Of a DNA stretch of 64,000 bases, positions 1-11,842 are shown piece by piece. Source of the DNA: Candidatus Caldilinea saccharophila (lineage in GTDB: Bacteria > Chloroflexota > Anaerolineae > Caldilineales > Caldilineaceae). Each line of letters opens with the position of its first letter. Positions within the stretch are counted from its first letter, which is position 1. The stretch lies in contig JADJVW010000059.1 in the NCBI GenBank assembly GCA_016710365.1, positions 1 through 64,000 of the forward strand, written 5' to 3'. Both the position numbers and the translations under genes were made by a program. The notes under the pieces were generated by a model. The model saw only the letters and a list, made by a program, of their open reading frames with translations. It made no database searches and had not been told where the DNA came from.

Positions 1-885
1 TTGTTGCGCCGAGCGCAAGCGTTGATGGCGACCATCGAGGCACGAATGAGCCGTTCCGCGCAACAGAGTGAACTCTCGACGTGAACGGGTAGCGGTCAAT
101 GGGCTTGTCTACGCGGCCGTCCAGCAAGTGATCTGGGCGCGCTGCAACTGGCGGGCGGCCACGCAGACTTGACGACCCGACGGTGCTCACCGCTTCGTGC
201 TTTGGCGGCTGGCTGCGATGGCACATTCGATGCGGTCGGCCGCGGAGCAATTGCATCGCGATACCGCAGACAAATCGCCACCGGTCGCTGGCAGGCAGTT
301 GCGGTTGACCCAGAGCGCCATGCGATCCGGCTGCCCTCTGGGCATCGGCCTTGACCTGGGCGGGATTGCCAAGGGTTAACGGCTGAGCAGATGGTGAATT
401 TTCTCGGCCAGTGGGCACCCTGCCCGGTCGCATGCAGGCGGTGATCTCACTGCGGGCGATGGCCCGGACGAATATCCGGGCTGGCCGGTCGCCCGTCGCC
501 ATGCCGTCGCCCGTTCGCGATGCAAGCCGGTAAGTGGGCTGACGTTGTGGCTCAACAATGCCACGTTGGCAACTTCCGGCGTCGACGCCTATCGCCGGTG
601 GCAGCAGGATGGGCCAGCGGTTCTCACACCTCATCGACCAGCGTACAGGATTGCCCGCAGCAACGGATGTCGTGACGGCCAGCGTGTTCCCGGCTGCAGC
701 GATGCGCCGCGCCGAGCATGGGCTGCGGCCACGCTTTGTCGCCGGCTGCGGGATTGGCCTGGCGCGCCTGCACAAGCAGCAACGTAGGCGTCATCATCGA
801 CAATCGACAACAAATTCACCAGACGGACAGTCTCACCGCTACCGCATGGCCGACGCACAAGTTGCCATCTGACCAGCCAATTTGA
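1..885 (+). pseudogene. apbE: FAD:protein FMN transferase (ApbE family), 5'-partial and frameshifted
   Basis: ApbE-family enzymes attach FMN from FAD to a threonine of a target protein, often a membrane redox protein, outside the cytoplasm. Read across several frames, the sequence shows the family signatures in order: GLDLGGIAKG near 340-380, an ATSG then YRRW segment near 565-600, and FSHLIDQRTGLP near 620-655. The last frame ends in a TGA at 883-885. The N-terminus lies beyond the window. At least four frame switches are needed, so as written no functional protein is made; these may be sequencing errors. The next gene, 15 bases on, is a ferric-reductase-like membrane protein, a common ApbE partner. 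Confidence 0.72.
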
Positions 886-900
886 GAGAAGAGTTACGCA

Positions 901-1560
901 TGGAACTATCCACTGTTGCGGCCGAGCCTTGGAACCGGGCTGCGGTGCATCTGATCTACGGTGCGTTTTCGACAACGCTGCTGCTGGCGCTCTATGCAGG
1001 CAGCCTGATGTTGGAGCAAACGGCTGAAACTGAGCGATAAGCATTTGGTATGCGATCCGCGCCTGCGGTGGTGGTCAGCTATTTGCTGCTGGCTGCCTCG
1101 GCGGTATGGGGCATCTGCTGAGTGGCAGGCTGGTCAAGGTGCGTGTCGCCGGCACTGGCGCTGGAACTTCACCTACCTGTCGTGGACTGCGATCGGTTGA
1201 CCATCTATCACGCGTACCTGCTGGCTTTTAGAAGTTTTCGAACTACTGAGTGGTCGATCTGTTGATCCCGTTTCTGGGCCATACGAACCGTTGGCTGTGG
1301 GGTTGGGCGTCATCGGCGCATCTACCCCATGCCCCGGAGCTTCGATCTCGTTCTACGGGTGAAACATCGGGTACAAAACATTCTCGCCGTCTCCACTATC
1401 TGACCTACGTGGCGTTGGACTGCGACGGTGCACAGTTGGCTGGCTAGCACGGACACACCGCTGCTCTATCCGGTCTATCTGGCGGTGAGTATAAAGGGAT
1501 TTTTCTGCTGACGCTGGCGTCTCTTCGTCGTTACGTCAGCGGTGAGAGGCGTGGTGACGG
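901..1560 (+). pseudogene. Ferric-reductase-like transmembrane protein, frameshifted
   Basis: The first 46 codons from the ATG at 901 give an amphipathic start and one hydrophobic helix. Later frames give further hydrophobic stretches near 1050-1110, 1250-1330 and 1460-1530. Pieces such as the RRLHYLTYVA segment near 1390 and TPLLYPVYL near 1460 resemble the haem-binding ferric reductase-like domain. The position directly after ApbE supports an electron-transfer role in the membrane. The gene is broken in at least four places and its 3' end cannot be fixed; the limit given is approximate. Family assignment is by fragment resemblance only. Confidence 0.5.
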
Positions 1561-1741
1561 GAACGCAAAGTTCCGGCAGAATTTACATTTTCTCCAAACA
1601 AATTCTGCACGCCTGTTTGCATTCTCAGTCACAATAGAGTGAATCTGAAGTGGCAAGTTCACCCTCAGTGACGATCACCCAGGTGCTTCACGCCACTTCT
1701 GTCGAAGCACACAATTTAACGAAACAGGAGTAAAAATCAGG

Positions 1742-2391
1742 ATGAACAGCAAGAGTGAACTGGAAACAGTGACTTACTGCCGGTATGATGATCGGCGCGT
1801 TGGTCTTGACAGCGTTCGCCGCCGCCCGATGACGACCTTTACCCAGACCGATGACAGCAGTGGCGACAGCGTTGCTACCGTAGGCCGCCCTTTTGGGTCG
1901 CGGCGACATGATGTTCGGCATGAAGGGTTTTGAACTGGATGGCGGGCGCAGCGGCGAATACCAAGGTATCTGGCCGACGGACTCGACATCACCGTCGAGG
2001 AGTTGCAGGCGGCGCAGCAACGAACGCGCAAGCGATGATCGACGCAGCGGTCGGAGGCGGGACGATCACACAGGAGCAGGCTGACTTAATGCTGGCGCCC
2101 GCGCCTTACTGCATATATGCCGGTGAGAGTGACCAGAGCTTCGCGCCGATACGCTGAGCGCGGCGGTCGAAGCGGGCTCCATCACAAGGAACAGGCTGAT
2201 CTGCTGCCCGTAAATCGGGACGGATGGGACGCGGCATGTCCGGTGAGGGGATGCGCGGTGAAGGGATGCACGGTGGGGCTGGCAGGCCAGTTCGACCCCT
2301 GTCGCGGCATGATGCCGGGCGACGGCAGCCAGATGCCAGGCCGCAGCACACCGCAGGACGCCAAACACGCCGACGCCGACCGCCACGCCTG
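1742..2391 (+). pseudogene. Secreted helical-repeat hypothetical protein, frameshifted
   Basis: An AGGAG site sits about 15 bases before the ATG at 1742. A hydrophobic, signal-peptide-like segment follows after a frame switch (about 1785-1825). The middle encodes the pattern I-T-V-E-E-L-Q-A-A-Q-Q then G-T-I-T-Q-E-Q-A-D-L-M-L near 1990-2095, and a second, weaker copy near 2160-2205. Such E-E-L / T-x-E-Q-A-D helical repeats occur in short secreted proteins of Chloroflexota and Firmicutes of unknown function. The C-terminus is rich in Gly and Met (about 2220-2290). Several frameshifts prevent one continuous reading. Confidence 0.4.
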
Positions 2392-2632
2392 AGGCAAATT
2401 CCTAGGCAGCCGGTTGTTGTACGCTTCTGATGTTGAGAGATCCCGACGAAACTGACAGCGAGGAGCGGATCGATCTTGCGCCTCGCTGCTGTTTCGCCAG
2501 GATACGGCGCCCTGCCCTGCTGAGCCAGGGTTCACAAACGTAAGACATTGAACATTGATTTTCCCTGATGCAGCTTTTGCGGTAGCATCTGTGGCACCGA
2601 AACAAACAATCACCTTGCCGGGAAATTGAACA

Positions 2633-3894
2633 ATGAACCTACAGCCTTTCAAGACATTATGCGGCGCCGCACTGCTGGCGACGGGATTAGCGCCTGCCAG
2701 ATGGTCGCTGCGCCCGCGAATGGAGCTGCAGTTAGGCAACCGCGAAGGGAGCGCACGGCCAGCGTCAATCTGACGGCGCCGGAGACGGACGTGAACCCGC
2801 CGACAGAACCCGCTGACGCTGCCTCGATCGACGTGGCGCTTGTCCGCCTTCACGCTAGGCTAGCAACGCCCACCATCGCGCGGACACCTACCATCGCTCC
2901 GACGCCACCGTCGCCGCCGACGGACACCGTCGCGCCGCCGCCCTAACGCCGACAGCCACGCGCCGCTGACGCCTACACCGTCGCCGCTCTTTGAGGTGGG
3001 CGATGACGCCGGACCATCGGGCGCTGCTCAAAACGCCCATCGAAGGCAGCGAGATTACCCTTGAGCAACAACTGAGCGACGGCCAACTATGCACAGGGCG
3101 ATCGCCAGCTTCATCTCCGAAGGCAAACAAGATTTACGGTCTGCTGACCATTCCTTTTGGCGATGCCGCCAGAAAAAAGGGTTCAAAGCAATGTCTTCAA
3201 CCACGGTTACATTCTACCGGATCAATATCGCACGACGGAACCATGATCGGTGTCGATGCGCTGGCTTGCAGCGGCTTTCGTCTTCAAGATCGACCTGCGC
3301 GGCTTTGGCAACCCGGAAGGGGAGCCAACCGCACCTACTTCTCTGCCGGACTATACCATCGATGCGATTGAGGCGTTGAAGAGTTGCAGACGCGCTCGCC
3401 TATGTCGATCCAGGAGGGCATCGGCAGTAAAAGGGCCAGCATGGCGGGCAATCTGTGCTGCGTGCGATGCTGATCGGAGCCGACCATCAAAGCAGGGGTG
3501 ATCCAGGCCGGCGCAGTCTACGAGCTACGACGACTTCTGCTACTCGATTGAGGATCCATCCCATGATCCCACCGCCGCCGATGTCTCCGGCAAGCCGCCC
3601 AGATCGGCCAGCAGATCCGTGAAACCTACGGGCGCCGAACACCACGGTTCCCTATTGGAAGGCCGGTCTCGCTCACCGAGCACATCGACCTGCTGCAAGC
3701 GCCGGTGCAACTTCACCACGCGAAACGACAACGTCGTCGTCATCGCGCCACCTCGACGACCTGGCGGTGACGCTCAATGGCGGCAAGGATTACCAGTACT
3801 ACCGCTACGACAGCGGCGGCCACCAATATCAGCCTCGCCTGCCTTCAACGAGGCGATGCGAAGGACGATTGAATTTTTCCAGGAAAATTTGTAA
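2633..3894 (+). pseudogene. Secreted alpha/beta hydrolase (dienelactone hydrolase/S9-like), frameshifted
   Basis: The ATG at 2633 opens a signal-peptide-like stretch, followed by a Thr/Pro-rich linker (about 2860-2990). The hydrolase core appears in shifting frames: FKIDLRGFGNPEG near 3280-3320, the nucleophile-elbow region around G-H-S-M-A-G near 3440, a Q-A-P-V-Q-L-H-H strand near 3700-3720, and a closing S-G-G-H histidine near 3810. The last frame stops at 3894. This order of Asp/Ser/His motifs fits an extracellular esterase or peptidase-like alpha/beta hydrolase. At least five indels are needed. It converges on the sulfatase gene. Confidence 0.6.
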
Positions 3895-5327
3895 GGCAAG
3901 GTTGGCGCTTCTCTCAATGGCGATGATACGGTCGAGTGGCTGTTCGAGCTGGAGCAGCTTCTGCAGCAGCAGGCGGCGATGTTCAGCGAGTTCCAGCGCA
4001 TAGGCAGGATCATTGCTCACATTGCTGTACTCGCCCGGATCGACGCGCAAGTCCCACAGCAGTTCGCTGCCGTCAGCGTGAACCAGGTAGCGGAAGTCGG
4101 CCGTGCGCAGATTTTTCCACCCGGCGAACTCCATGAGGGCGGCAGATTTTCCAAAAGGTCGATGTTGCAATGTTGGCAACAGGCTCTGCCCTTGCAGGTC
4201 AGGCGAAAGCTGGATTCCCGCGGCATCCAAAGGGTCGGCACAATATCCACCGCCTCGACGATCTGGCTGACGGTGCGACCGGTAGCCGCAATTTCGCCCG
4301 GCCAGCGCACGATCAGCGGGGTGCGGCTGATGGCATCGTCGCCGGGGTAGCCCTTGCCAAAGCGCAGGTGCTCGCCCAGCCACTCGCCGCGATCGGAGGT
4401 GAAGAGAACGATGGTGTTCTCTCCACTGGCCGTGCGTCACAACGCGCCCAGGATGGACCGACGTGGTGATCCACCCCGCTGACCATCGCATAATAGCCGT
4501 GGCGGGCGCTGCGCAGGCGTGCGTCGGTGGGTAAGCCGCCGGGCGCGTTCCGCCTCCCTGATCGGGCGGATAAGCGGGCACCGGACAGTGTTTCCGGTCG
4601 TACAGATCGAGAAAACGCTGCGGAACAACGCCTAGCGCGTGCGCTGGCGAATAGAAGCCCGCGATTCAGAGGAAGGGTTGACCCGTCGTCGCTGGGTGGA
4701 GAAATTCGATCGTCACATGTGCGGCGACAAAGGCGAAGGGGGTGAAGCGCTCGGCACCGGAAGGATGGCGCAGCGTAAATCCGCGTGCAGCCAGATCGGA
4801 AGTTGCGTCACGCTGTCCGCCGCACCCCATCATCGTACCAGACGCGCGTCGCCGGCGCAGTCCAACGCTGAGAAAATCAAGCTGATTCGGCGCTGCACGA
4901 CGCACCCAAGCGCGGTGGGGCGTCTTCGTGGACGCCCGGCTCGTCGCCGTTGATCTCCAGGTGATCAGCCGTAGGCCGGGTGCGGCGGCGATGGTCGCGG
5001 TTGGCGTGCGGCAGGAAGTGCAGCTTTGCCGATGTTGGCCGCGGTAGCCGTAGGGACGCAGCAGATGCGGCAGTGCACCGGGTCGCGGCGCGGGGACGTC
5101 CGTGTGCGTAATGGCAGGCGCAGACGGATAGTGGCCGGTGAACATACTCTGCGCGAGTAGCATGCAGACGGGATTCTGCACGAAGTGATGGTCAAAGGTT
5201 GACCCCGTCAGCTTGCTAGCCGATCCAGATTGGGGTGGGGAAGATATCCGGGTTGCCGTTGACGCCGAGTGCATCCCAACGCTGTTGGTCGGTGTAAAAA
5301 GCAGTAAAATGTTGGGGCGACGCGCAT
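3829..5327 (-). pseudogene. Sulfatase (arylsulfatase A family), frameshifted
   Basis: Sulfatases hydrolyse sulfate esters using a formylglycine made from Cys or Ser in the motif C/S-x-P-x-R. The start near 5327 leads into a P-N-I-L-L-L-F-T strand and then D-H-H-F-V-Q-N-P-V-C-M and M-F-T-G-H-Y-P near 5120-5190, the usual N-terminal active-site region. The C-terminal part gives IVPTLLDAAGI-type sequence and a G-S-E-L-L-W-D-L segment near 4040-4260. As written, the residues after the Cys read M-L-L-A instead of x-P-x-R, probably through paired indels. The gene needs many frame switches. It lies downstream of a hydrolase on the same strand. Confidence 0.68.
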
Positions 5328-5328
5328 C

Positions 5329-5537
5329 CTAAGACGCCTTACTGCTGCTGCGCCTCCAGCGCTGCACCATTTCCGCCAGCGGTTTCTGATATTCTTCCTG
5401 GGAAATGAAGGGCTTGATCTGGTCTCGAACAGGAACGCACTTTACCAATCTTACACGCTCGTCGGACGCACACGCCGACCTTACTCGCCGCTCAATTGCA
5501 ACCATTGGGTCAGGTCGGGATCGTACAGGGTGCTCAT
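5329..5537 (-). pseudogene. Small hypothetical protein, frameshifted
   Basis: An ATG at 5537 opens M-S-T-L-Y-D-P-D-L-T-Q-W-L-Q-L-S-G-E before a stop. A one-base shift continues to a basic C-terminus (E-E-Y-Q-K-P-L-A-E-M-V-Q-R-W-R-R) ending at 5329, two bases before the sulfatase start. The total would be about 70 residues. No family was recognised. The tight spacing suggests translational coupling with the sulfatase, or that the region is part of a larger misread gene. Confidence 0.3.
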
Positions 5538-5539
5538 GG

Positions 5540-6565
5540 CTTGTGTCCTCTCTTATGGATAGGTGGGTGATCAATTCAAGCAACTTGGGATAGTATATCT
5601 CAGGATTGGCGCCTACTGCATCGGTCGAAATGAAATCGCGTGGGGCAGCCAGGGCAGGCGGGGAAGCGATAAGTCTGGCCGGATCGCCGCCGTTGCCAGG
5701 CCAAGCTGGATCCAACGCATCGATGGCCTGACTGACCGCCGGATCACCCCAGTTGCTGACCACGCGAGTTGCGCCTGTGAAGCCCGGGCGGCTGATCGTC
5801 CGCCAGCGCGCACGGCAAGCCCTAACCGGTAATTTCTCCAAGCGCGCAAGGAGAACCTGGATAGCCGCTCTCTCCGCCTGGAAGTCACGCCCCTTCAACG
5901 ATCGGATCCCACGCAGATGTAGATGTCCGGCGAAAGTCCCAGAATCAGGCGCGTGGGGGCTGGCGTCAGAAAGTCGGGCGCAAGCGGGAAGCCAAACGGC
6001 TAGGCGACATCGGCACGGCGAGGCGCAGGTCAGCGCGCAACTGTCCACCTTGTGCGGCTAACGTTGCCGCCGAGTGACAGACCCGCCATCGTCGCCTCTT
6101 CACCTAAACCGGAGGCCAGGTCCGCGGTGGCATCCATCATGGCGGCTGAATCTTCAGCCGTCAGGTCGGCCAGCGCGGTCGACGTGCGGTCGAGATAGCC
6201 ATGACGGGGCAGCCGCGGCACGTGGACGTTGCAGCCCTGCTCGTAAAAGCTCGGCCAATGCGTGATATTGAAAGGCAGGCGGTCACCAGCGCGAAAGAGG
6301 ATGATCGAGCGTGTGGTGCGTTGGCCGTGCGTCGCTACATGGGGCGGACACTTCTCATCGATGTCGCCGCGCGCCTGCTCTGCGGCCAAGAGTGCGTCAA
6401 AAGCGCCATCGCCTCGTCGTAGCTTGACGCAGGGTCGGGCGACGAAGTGAGCGCCATCGGTGCGATGGCTGCATACCATGGTGACCAGAGATAGATGGTC
6501 AGATAAGCAGCAGGACAAGCGCCAGCAAAACCAGCAGGATGTAACCGATAACTCTCAAAGCGCAT
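5540..6565 (-). pseudogene. Membrane-anchored alpha/beta hydrolase (carboxylesterase-like), frameshifted
   Basis: From the ATG at 6565 one frame gives M-R-F-E and the next gives a strongly hydrophobic anchor (I-G-Y-I-L-L-V-L-L-A-L-V-L-L-L-I). The core shows Y-E-Q-G-C-N-V-H-V-P-R-L-P-R-H-G-Y near 6200-6250, G-L-S-L-G-G-N at the nucleophile elbow near 6080, and a C-terminal strand V-V-S-N-W-G-D followed by H-D-F-I-S near 5630-5760, which would carry the acid and His. This layout matches monoacylglycerol lipase/carboxylesterase-like hydrolases with an N-terminal membrane helix. Several frameshifts are present and the 3' limit is approximate. Confidence 0.55.
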
Positions 6566-6769
6566 AAATTCTCCGATGTTGGACAGTAGCAACCATTGTA
6601 GCGCAAGCCATCCTCCCATGAAAGCGTTCATGCAAAATTACAGAAATAACCGGCCACATAGTTTATGCTACCATCACAACTGAGGCTGTTGTTTGCTTCA
6701 TCGACATAGCCTGACCGGCCAGATTTATTTTCCCGTTGGAGCACAACAATCGGGCGATTCGAAAATCCA

Positions 6770-7385
6770 TTTACTCGGCCGAGCGCCTGGAAGCGCGTCA
6801 GAATATACCCTCTGCCCCCCAGGTGGATGAACGCGTCCCGCCGGGTCAATTTCCCTGACCGAACGTTTCCGTGCTTCACCACGGCGCCACGCCACGCTAT
6901 GTCGACCGGGAAGGCTGGACGTTGCGCGTCTTTAGGCTGGTTGGAGACGGAGAAAACCTGGACGTGGCAGACTTGATGCAAGTGCGCGCAACACAGACGG
7001 TCGATATTCACTGCGTGACGCTGGGCAAGGCTGATACGACGTGGACAGGCGCACCGTGGCGCGAGAGTTTATCACCCACTTCAGATCAGGCCGAGGCTAC
7101 GGCTGTGATGGTGCATTGCGGGCAGGGCTATACCACCAACATTGCGCTCGATGTGCTTGACGACGACGACACCATGCTGGCCTATGCATGGAGGGCAAGC
7201 CGCTGGAGCTGACCACGGCTATCCACCGCGCCTGCTCGTGCCAAAGAAGTACTTCTGGAAGAGCGCCAAGTGGGTGCGGTTTCGAGTTTATTCAGGGCGA
7301 TCGCCCCGGCTTTTGGGAGCGCTACGTATATCACACATGCGGGGCGACCCTGGCAGGAAGAACGTTTTGGCTGATCACTGAGCAA
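6770..7385 (+). pseudogene. Sulfite-oxidase-like molybdopterin oxidoreductase (YedY-related), frameshifted
   Basis: Readable pieces are W-T-L-R-V near 6920, D-I-H-C-V-T near 7000-7015 (the Cys that ligates molybdenum in this family), T-T-W-T-G-A-P-W-R-E near 7040-7065, and D-H-G-Y-P-x-R-L-L-V-P-K-K-Y-F-W-K-S-A-K-W-V near 7210-7280. They are followed by E-F-I-Q-G-D-R-P-G-F-W-E-R-Y near 7285-7325. These are the hallmark blocks of small cytoplasmic sulfite-oxidase-like enzymes of about 200 residues. The start is not clear. At least three indels are present. Confidence 0.68.
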
Positions 7386-7411
7386 AGCGATCTTGGGGCG
7401 ACCACCATAAA

Positions 7412-7439
7412 GCAGAGGACGGCCTTAGCCGTCCTCTGC
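7412..7439. terminator. Bidirectional terminator hairpin
   Basis: A perfect 12-bp stem (GCAGAGGACGGC and its complement) with a four-base CTTA loop lies between the convergent molybdoenzyme and response-regulator genes. There is no long T tract, so intrinsic termination is inferred from position and symmetry. Confidence 0.6.
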
Positions 7440-7509
7440 GATTGGGACCAAATCGACCTGAGTGTTGAAAATGCCCCGTTGGGGGCCGTTGTTTCGATAT
7501 CGACAAGGT

Positions 7510-8399
<890 letters not shown>

Positions 8400-9210
8400 C
8401 TGCCGGGCTTTCTTCTCAACTTTGGATCGCACTGTCGTCTATGGGTCTTCTGCCGACCAGGGGATGCCTTCCCACAGGCGGAAGGCGCTCGCTTCTCCGC
8501 CAAGCTGCGGCTGAGGAATTCGGCAGCCGCACCCCTCCGGGCTTCACTTAACAAGGCGAGCAAATAGCGCTGCATGTTGGCGTCATGGCGCTGTCTACGT
8601 GGCAAATTCGGACGTGCGCTTGTGAAGTGTTTCCACGTGCTCCACGACAAGCCCGGCCTTTGTGAATAGTTCTGCCACATTTCCCGAGGGGCTCAAACAG
8701 CGACATGGCTGGGATCGCGCAGCTTCTCCAAAAGCATTCACATAGTCGCAGGCTGCCCCTCGCGGTACGATGTTATCGACGACGGCCAACTCCCGCCCGG
8801 CTTCAAACGCGCTGCCTCCTGCAATAAACGCGGTAGGATCTCAAAGTGATGCGCCGCGATGCGACACGTCACCAGGTCAAAGGCTCCATCAGCATAAGGA
8901 GTTGCTCGGGGCGTCAGCCAGTTCGACGACCGCATTGCCTGGACTGCGCATCGGCGTCTGCTGGCGCACCCGGCTCCAGCACTCTCCGGGCGTGATATCG
9001 GTCGCCCACACCTGCCGGACATGGGCGCCAGGAAACGCAGGTGGCCGGCGCCCGTGGCGATAAAGGTCCAGTACGTCCCACGCCGGGTTGGGACGGATGG
9101 CGGGCGCAAGCAGGCGTTCCAGGCTGGGCGCCTTTGGCACGGGTGGCGCTGTTGACATAGGCAGCAGCATTAATTTTAAATTCTTGGCGGACAATCGACT
9201 TGTTTTCCAT
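8400..9210 (-). pseudogene. Class I SAM-dependent methyltransferase (UbiE-like), frameshifted
   Basis: The ATG at 9210 starts M-E-N-K-S-I-V-R-Q-E-F-K-I-N-A-A-A-Y, a common opening of UbiE/COQ5-like methyltransferases. Frames then give W-D-V-L-D near 9080-9095 (entry to the SAM-binding loop), P-Y-A-D-G-A-F-D-L-V-T-C-R-I-A-A-H-H-F near 8840-8895, and a C-terminal E-F-L-S-R-S-L-A-E segment near 8480-8520. Length and motif order fit a small-molecule methyltransferase of about 255 residues. The substrate cannot be told. At least four indels break it; the 3' limit is approximate. Confidence 0.6.
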
Positions 9211-9231
9211 ATACGCTCCTCGTCAGATCAA

Positions 9232-9266
9232 ATACACGGAATGCTGGCCGCCAGCATCCCGTGTAT
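9232..9266. repeat. Imperfect hairpin upstream of the methyltransferase
   Basis: ATACACGG plus ATGCTGG pairs with CCAGCAT plus CCGTGTAT around a CCG loop, with one A/C mismatch. It lies 22 bases before the minus-strand methyltransferase start, so it could be an upstream terminator or a 5' leader structure. Confidence 0.45.
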
Positions 9267-9331
9267 TGTGACTGATCTTGTCGTGCGTGACAACTCAATT
9301 TTTGACCGCTGACTCACTTCCACCCCTCTGC

Positions 9332-9466
9332 ACTAGTACACACGGGCTGAAATACCTCATTGGTTTCCTGGGAGGGGCGCACCCCCGTGTGCGCCGAAGC
9401 CGGACAGGCATGGGGGCCTTGTCCCTACCAAATCTTACGGGCAGAATTACGCCCACCCGTACTAGT
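9332..9466. repeat. Dispersed-type palindromic repeat with inverted ACTAGTAC ends
   Basis: ACTAGTAC at 9332-9339 is inverted as GTACTAGT at 9459-9466. Inside are two nested hairpins: GGCGCAC/GTGCGCC around a C-rich loop (about 9376-9395) and a GGACA...TGTCC pair (about 9402-9423). No other copy is in the window. The layout resembles G/C-rich palindromic intergenic repeats seen in Chloroflexota assemblies, but family membership is inference. Confidence 0.4.
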
Positions 9467-9554
9467 GTTTCCACAGACAACGTCCCCGGCGCAGCAGATG
9501 AATTCTACTGGCCAGATGGCGGTGCTGCGTGCCGGGACGTTACCTGATTCTTCA

Positions 9555-10882
9555 CTAGGCTGCAAGCCGTCGAACCCGGGGGCTGCGACCAAACACTGCG
9601 GAAACCGCATCTTCAATCAGATTCAATGTCTCATCGATCACGGCGGCATCGTGGCTGTAGGACAGAAACCAGGGTTCGCGCGGGTCGTCGTCCACCAGAA
9701 TGCCGCGCTGGATCAACGCGGTGCTCCAGCCGGCCCGAAAAGTTCGGCGTCGAACTCAGTATAGCTGCGATAGTCGGTCGGCACTTCGTCCTTCCCCAGC
9801 AGCACGCTGAACATTGAGCGCGCCAGAAACAACGTGCGGCACGCCCACGTGCGTCAAAATAGCATGAATCCCATCCATTAACCGGCGACCATTGGCGAAA
9901 ATGGTCTCGATCACCGGCTGCGTTTCGATGATCTCCAGCGTGGCCGCGGCTGCGGTCGCGGCCACGACATTGCCGCAATAGGTGCCGCCGTGCGCCACAC
10001 GCCCCGGCTCGACCATCGCCATAATTTCATCGCGACCGGCAACCAGCGGAAACGGGAAAGCCGTTGCCCATCGCCTTGGCATACGCCGCCAAATCCGCCC
10101 TGACGCCGAAATATTCCTGCGCGCCCCTCGCGCCAGCCGCAAAGCCCGTCTTCACCTCGTCAAAGATGAGCACGACGCCAAATTCGTCGCACAGGCGCCC
10201 ACGCTGGAGCCAGGCCAGGTCGGGCAAGATGCAACGTTGCCCATGACCGGCTCCAGCACGACGGCTGCCAATCCCCTCACCGTGCTCGACCATGGCGCGC
10301 TCGAACAGTTCGATGTCATTGTAGGGCAGCGAAATCATGTAGGTGCGGATGGCGGCCGGCATGCCTTCGGTACCGCAGACGATGTGGGTGGCGGCGTGGG
10401 CGAGCGTTCAGCCTTTGCGGTGGGGCGCTAAACATCACATAGTCAAAATTGCCGTGATAATTGCCCTCGAACTTGATAAACTACATGGCCGGTATAGGCG
10501 CAGGCAATGCGCAGCGCGTGCATATTCGCCTCGGTGCCCGTGTTGGAGAGACGCACCTTGTCCATACCGGTCATGCGCGTAAAGCGTTCAGCCAAGTCGA
10601 TCTCAATCGGCGTGGTGGCGGCAAAATAACACACCGTCCTGGATCGCTGCGGCCACGCGACGGTTGACTTCCGGGTGGCGTGCCCCAGAATGATCGGCCC
10701 GAAACCCCAGGCGATAGTCGATAAAACGGTTGTCGTCGACGTCCCCATACGCGCCAGCGCCCGCGCGCCATAATGGGCGTGTCCTCTTCGCCCCAATAGC
10801 GGAAATTCGAGTTGACGCCATAGGGGATATACTGTTTAGCTTTATTGAAAAGTTGGTGCGTCTTGGTTTGCGTGTGACTCAT
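9555..10882 (-). pseudogene. Class III aminotransferase (glutamate-1-semialdehyde aminomutase-like), frameshifted
   Basis: PLP-dependent class III aminotransferases move an amino group between substrates. The ATG at 10882 has GGAG eight bases upstream and begins M-S-H-T-Q-T-K-T-H-Q-L-F-N-K-A. Motifs found in shifting frames are S-N-T-G-T-E-A-N near 10540 (PLP phosphate loop), V-L-I-F-D-E-V-K-T-G-F near 10150-10185 (PLP-pyridine Asp) and A-A-Y-A-K-A-M-G-N-G-F-P near 10060-10095 with the Schiff-base Lys. H-G-G-T-Y-C-G-N near 9990 and a reading to a stop at 9555 complete about 440 residues. At least six indels occur. An Lrp/AsnC gene lies just upstream on the same strand and may regulate it. Confidence 0.75.
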
Positions 10883-11035
10883 TGGTTTGGCTCCGTGGCT
10901 TCACAAGGTGGTTGAAACGGATGACAGGCAATTGGATTGGCGCTGCATATCAGCAACGCGTGTCACCCCCCTCGTCCATACTCTGCTCCTTGGTAGTCGC
11001 CAGGATCGTCCATCGCACAAATGAACATGGCTTTT

Positions 11036-11092
11036 TCTCTGCACGCCGCTGCATCTCTGCGACTCTGCATCTCTGCGACTCTGCATCGAAGG
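11036..11092. repeat. CTCTGC-rich repeat (family B, copy 1)
   Basis: Two direct copies of a 15-16 base unit built on CTGCATCTCTGCGACT occur here. The same CTCTGC/GCAGAG wording recurs at 23791-23876 and 25099-25199, where it forms long imperfect palindromes. This copy has only one arm, so it looks like a half element. Confidence 0.55.
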
Positions 11093-11103
11093 CCATGTCC
11101 AGA

Positions 11104-11572
<469 letters not shown>

Positions 11573-11772
11573 GCTCCCGATCCTTTGCGCTGCATCCAGC
11601 GTTGCTGTCGAACCGCCAGATGTTTGTTCCTTGCACTCACTCTACTATGTTGGATCAGCGCTTGTCAACCTCAGAATGCCAAAAACGCAGTCTGGCTTTG
11701 TCATAATGACAATTATCATGTTTTTAGACAAATAGGGTACGTAATTCGCAATTGAGGGCGCAGCCAGCAATA

Positions 11773-11815
11773 AAAAGATGGGAAGGGTCACAACCGTGCG
11801 CCCTTCCCATCTTTT
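11773..11815 (-). terminator. Intrinsic terminator downstream of the DUF4013 gene
   Basis: A perfect 15-bp inverted repeat (AAAAGATGGGAAGGG and its complement) encloses a 13-base loop and has A/T runs on both sides. It lies 28 bases beyond the DUF4013 stop and could also stop transcription arriving from the other side. Confidence 0.75.
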
Positions 11816-11842
11816 ACTATTCTGTTGCACGCAGCAGGGAGA

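Noticed and set aside
631..1044. 137-codon minus-strand frame
   Set aside because: It overlies the ApbE and reductase reading on the plus strand, is rich in Arg/Pro/Ala as expected of an antisense shadow in GC-rich DNA, and matches no family.
11036..11092. Short direct repeats that could suggest a CRISPR array
   Set aside because: The units are contiguous without spacers of constant length, and the wording matches the dispersed family B repeats; no cas genes are present.
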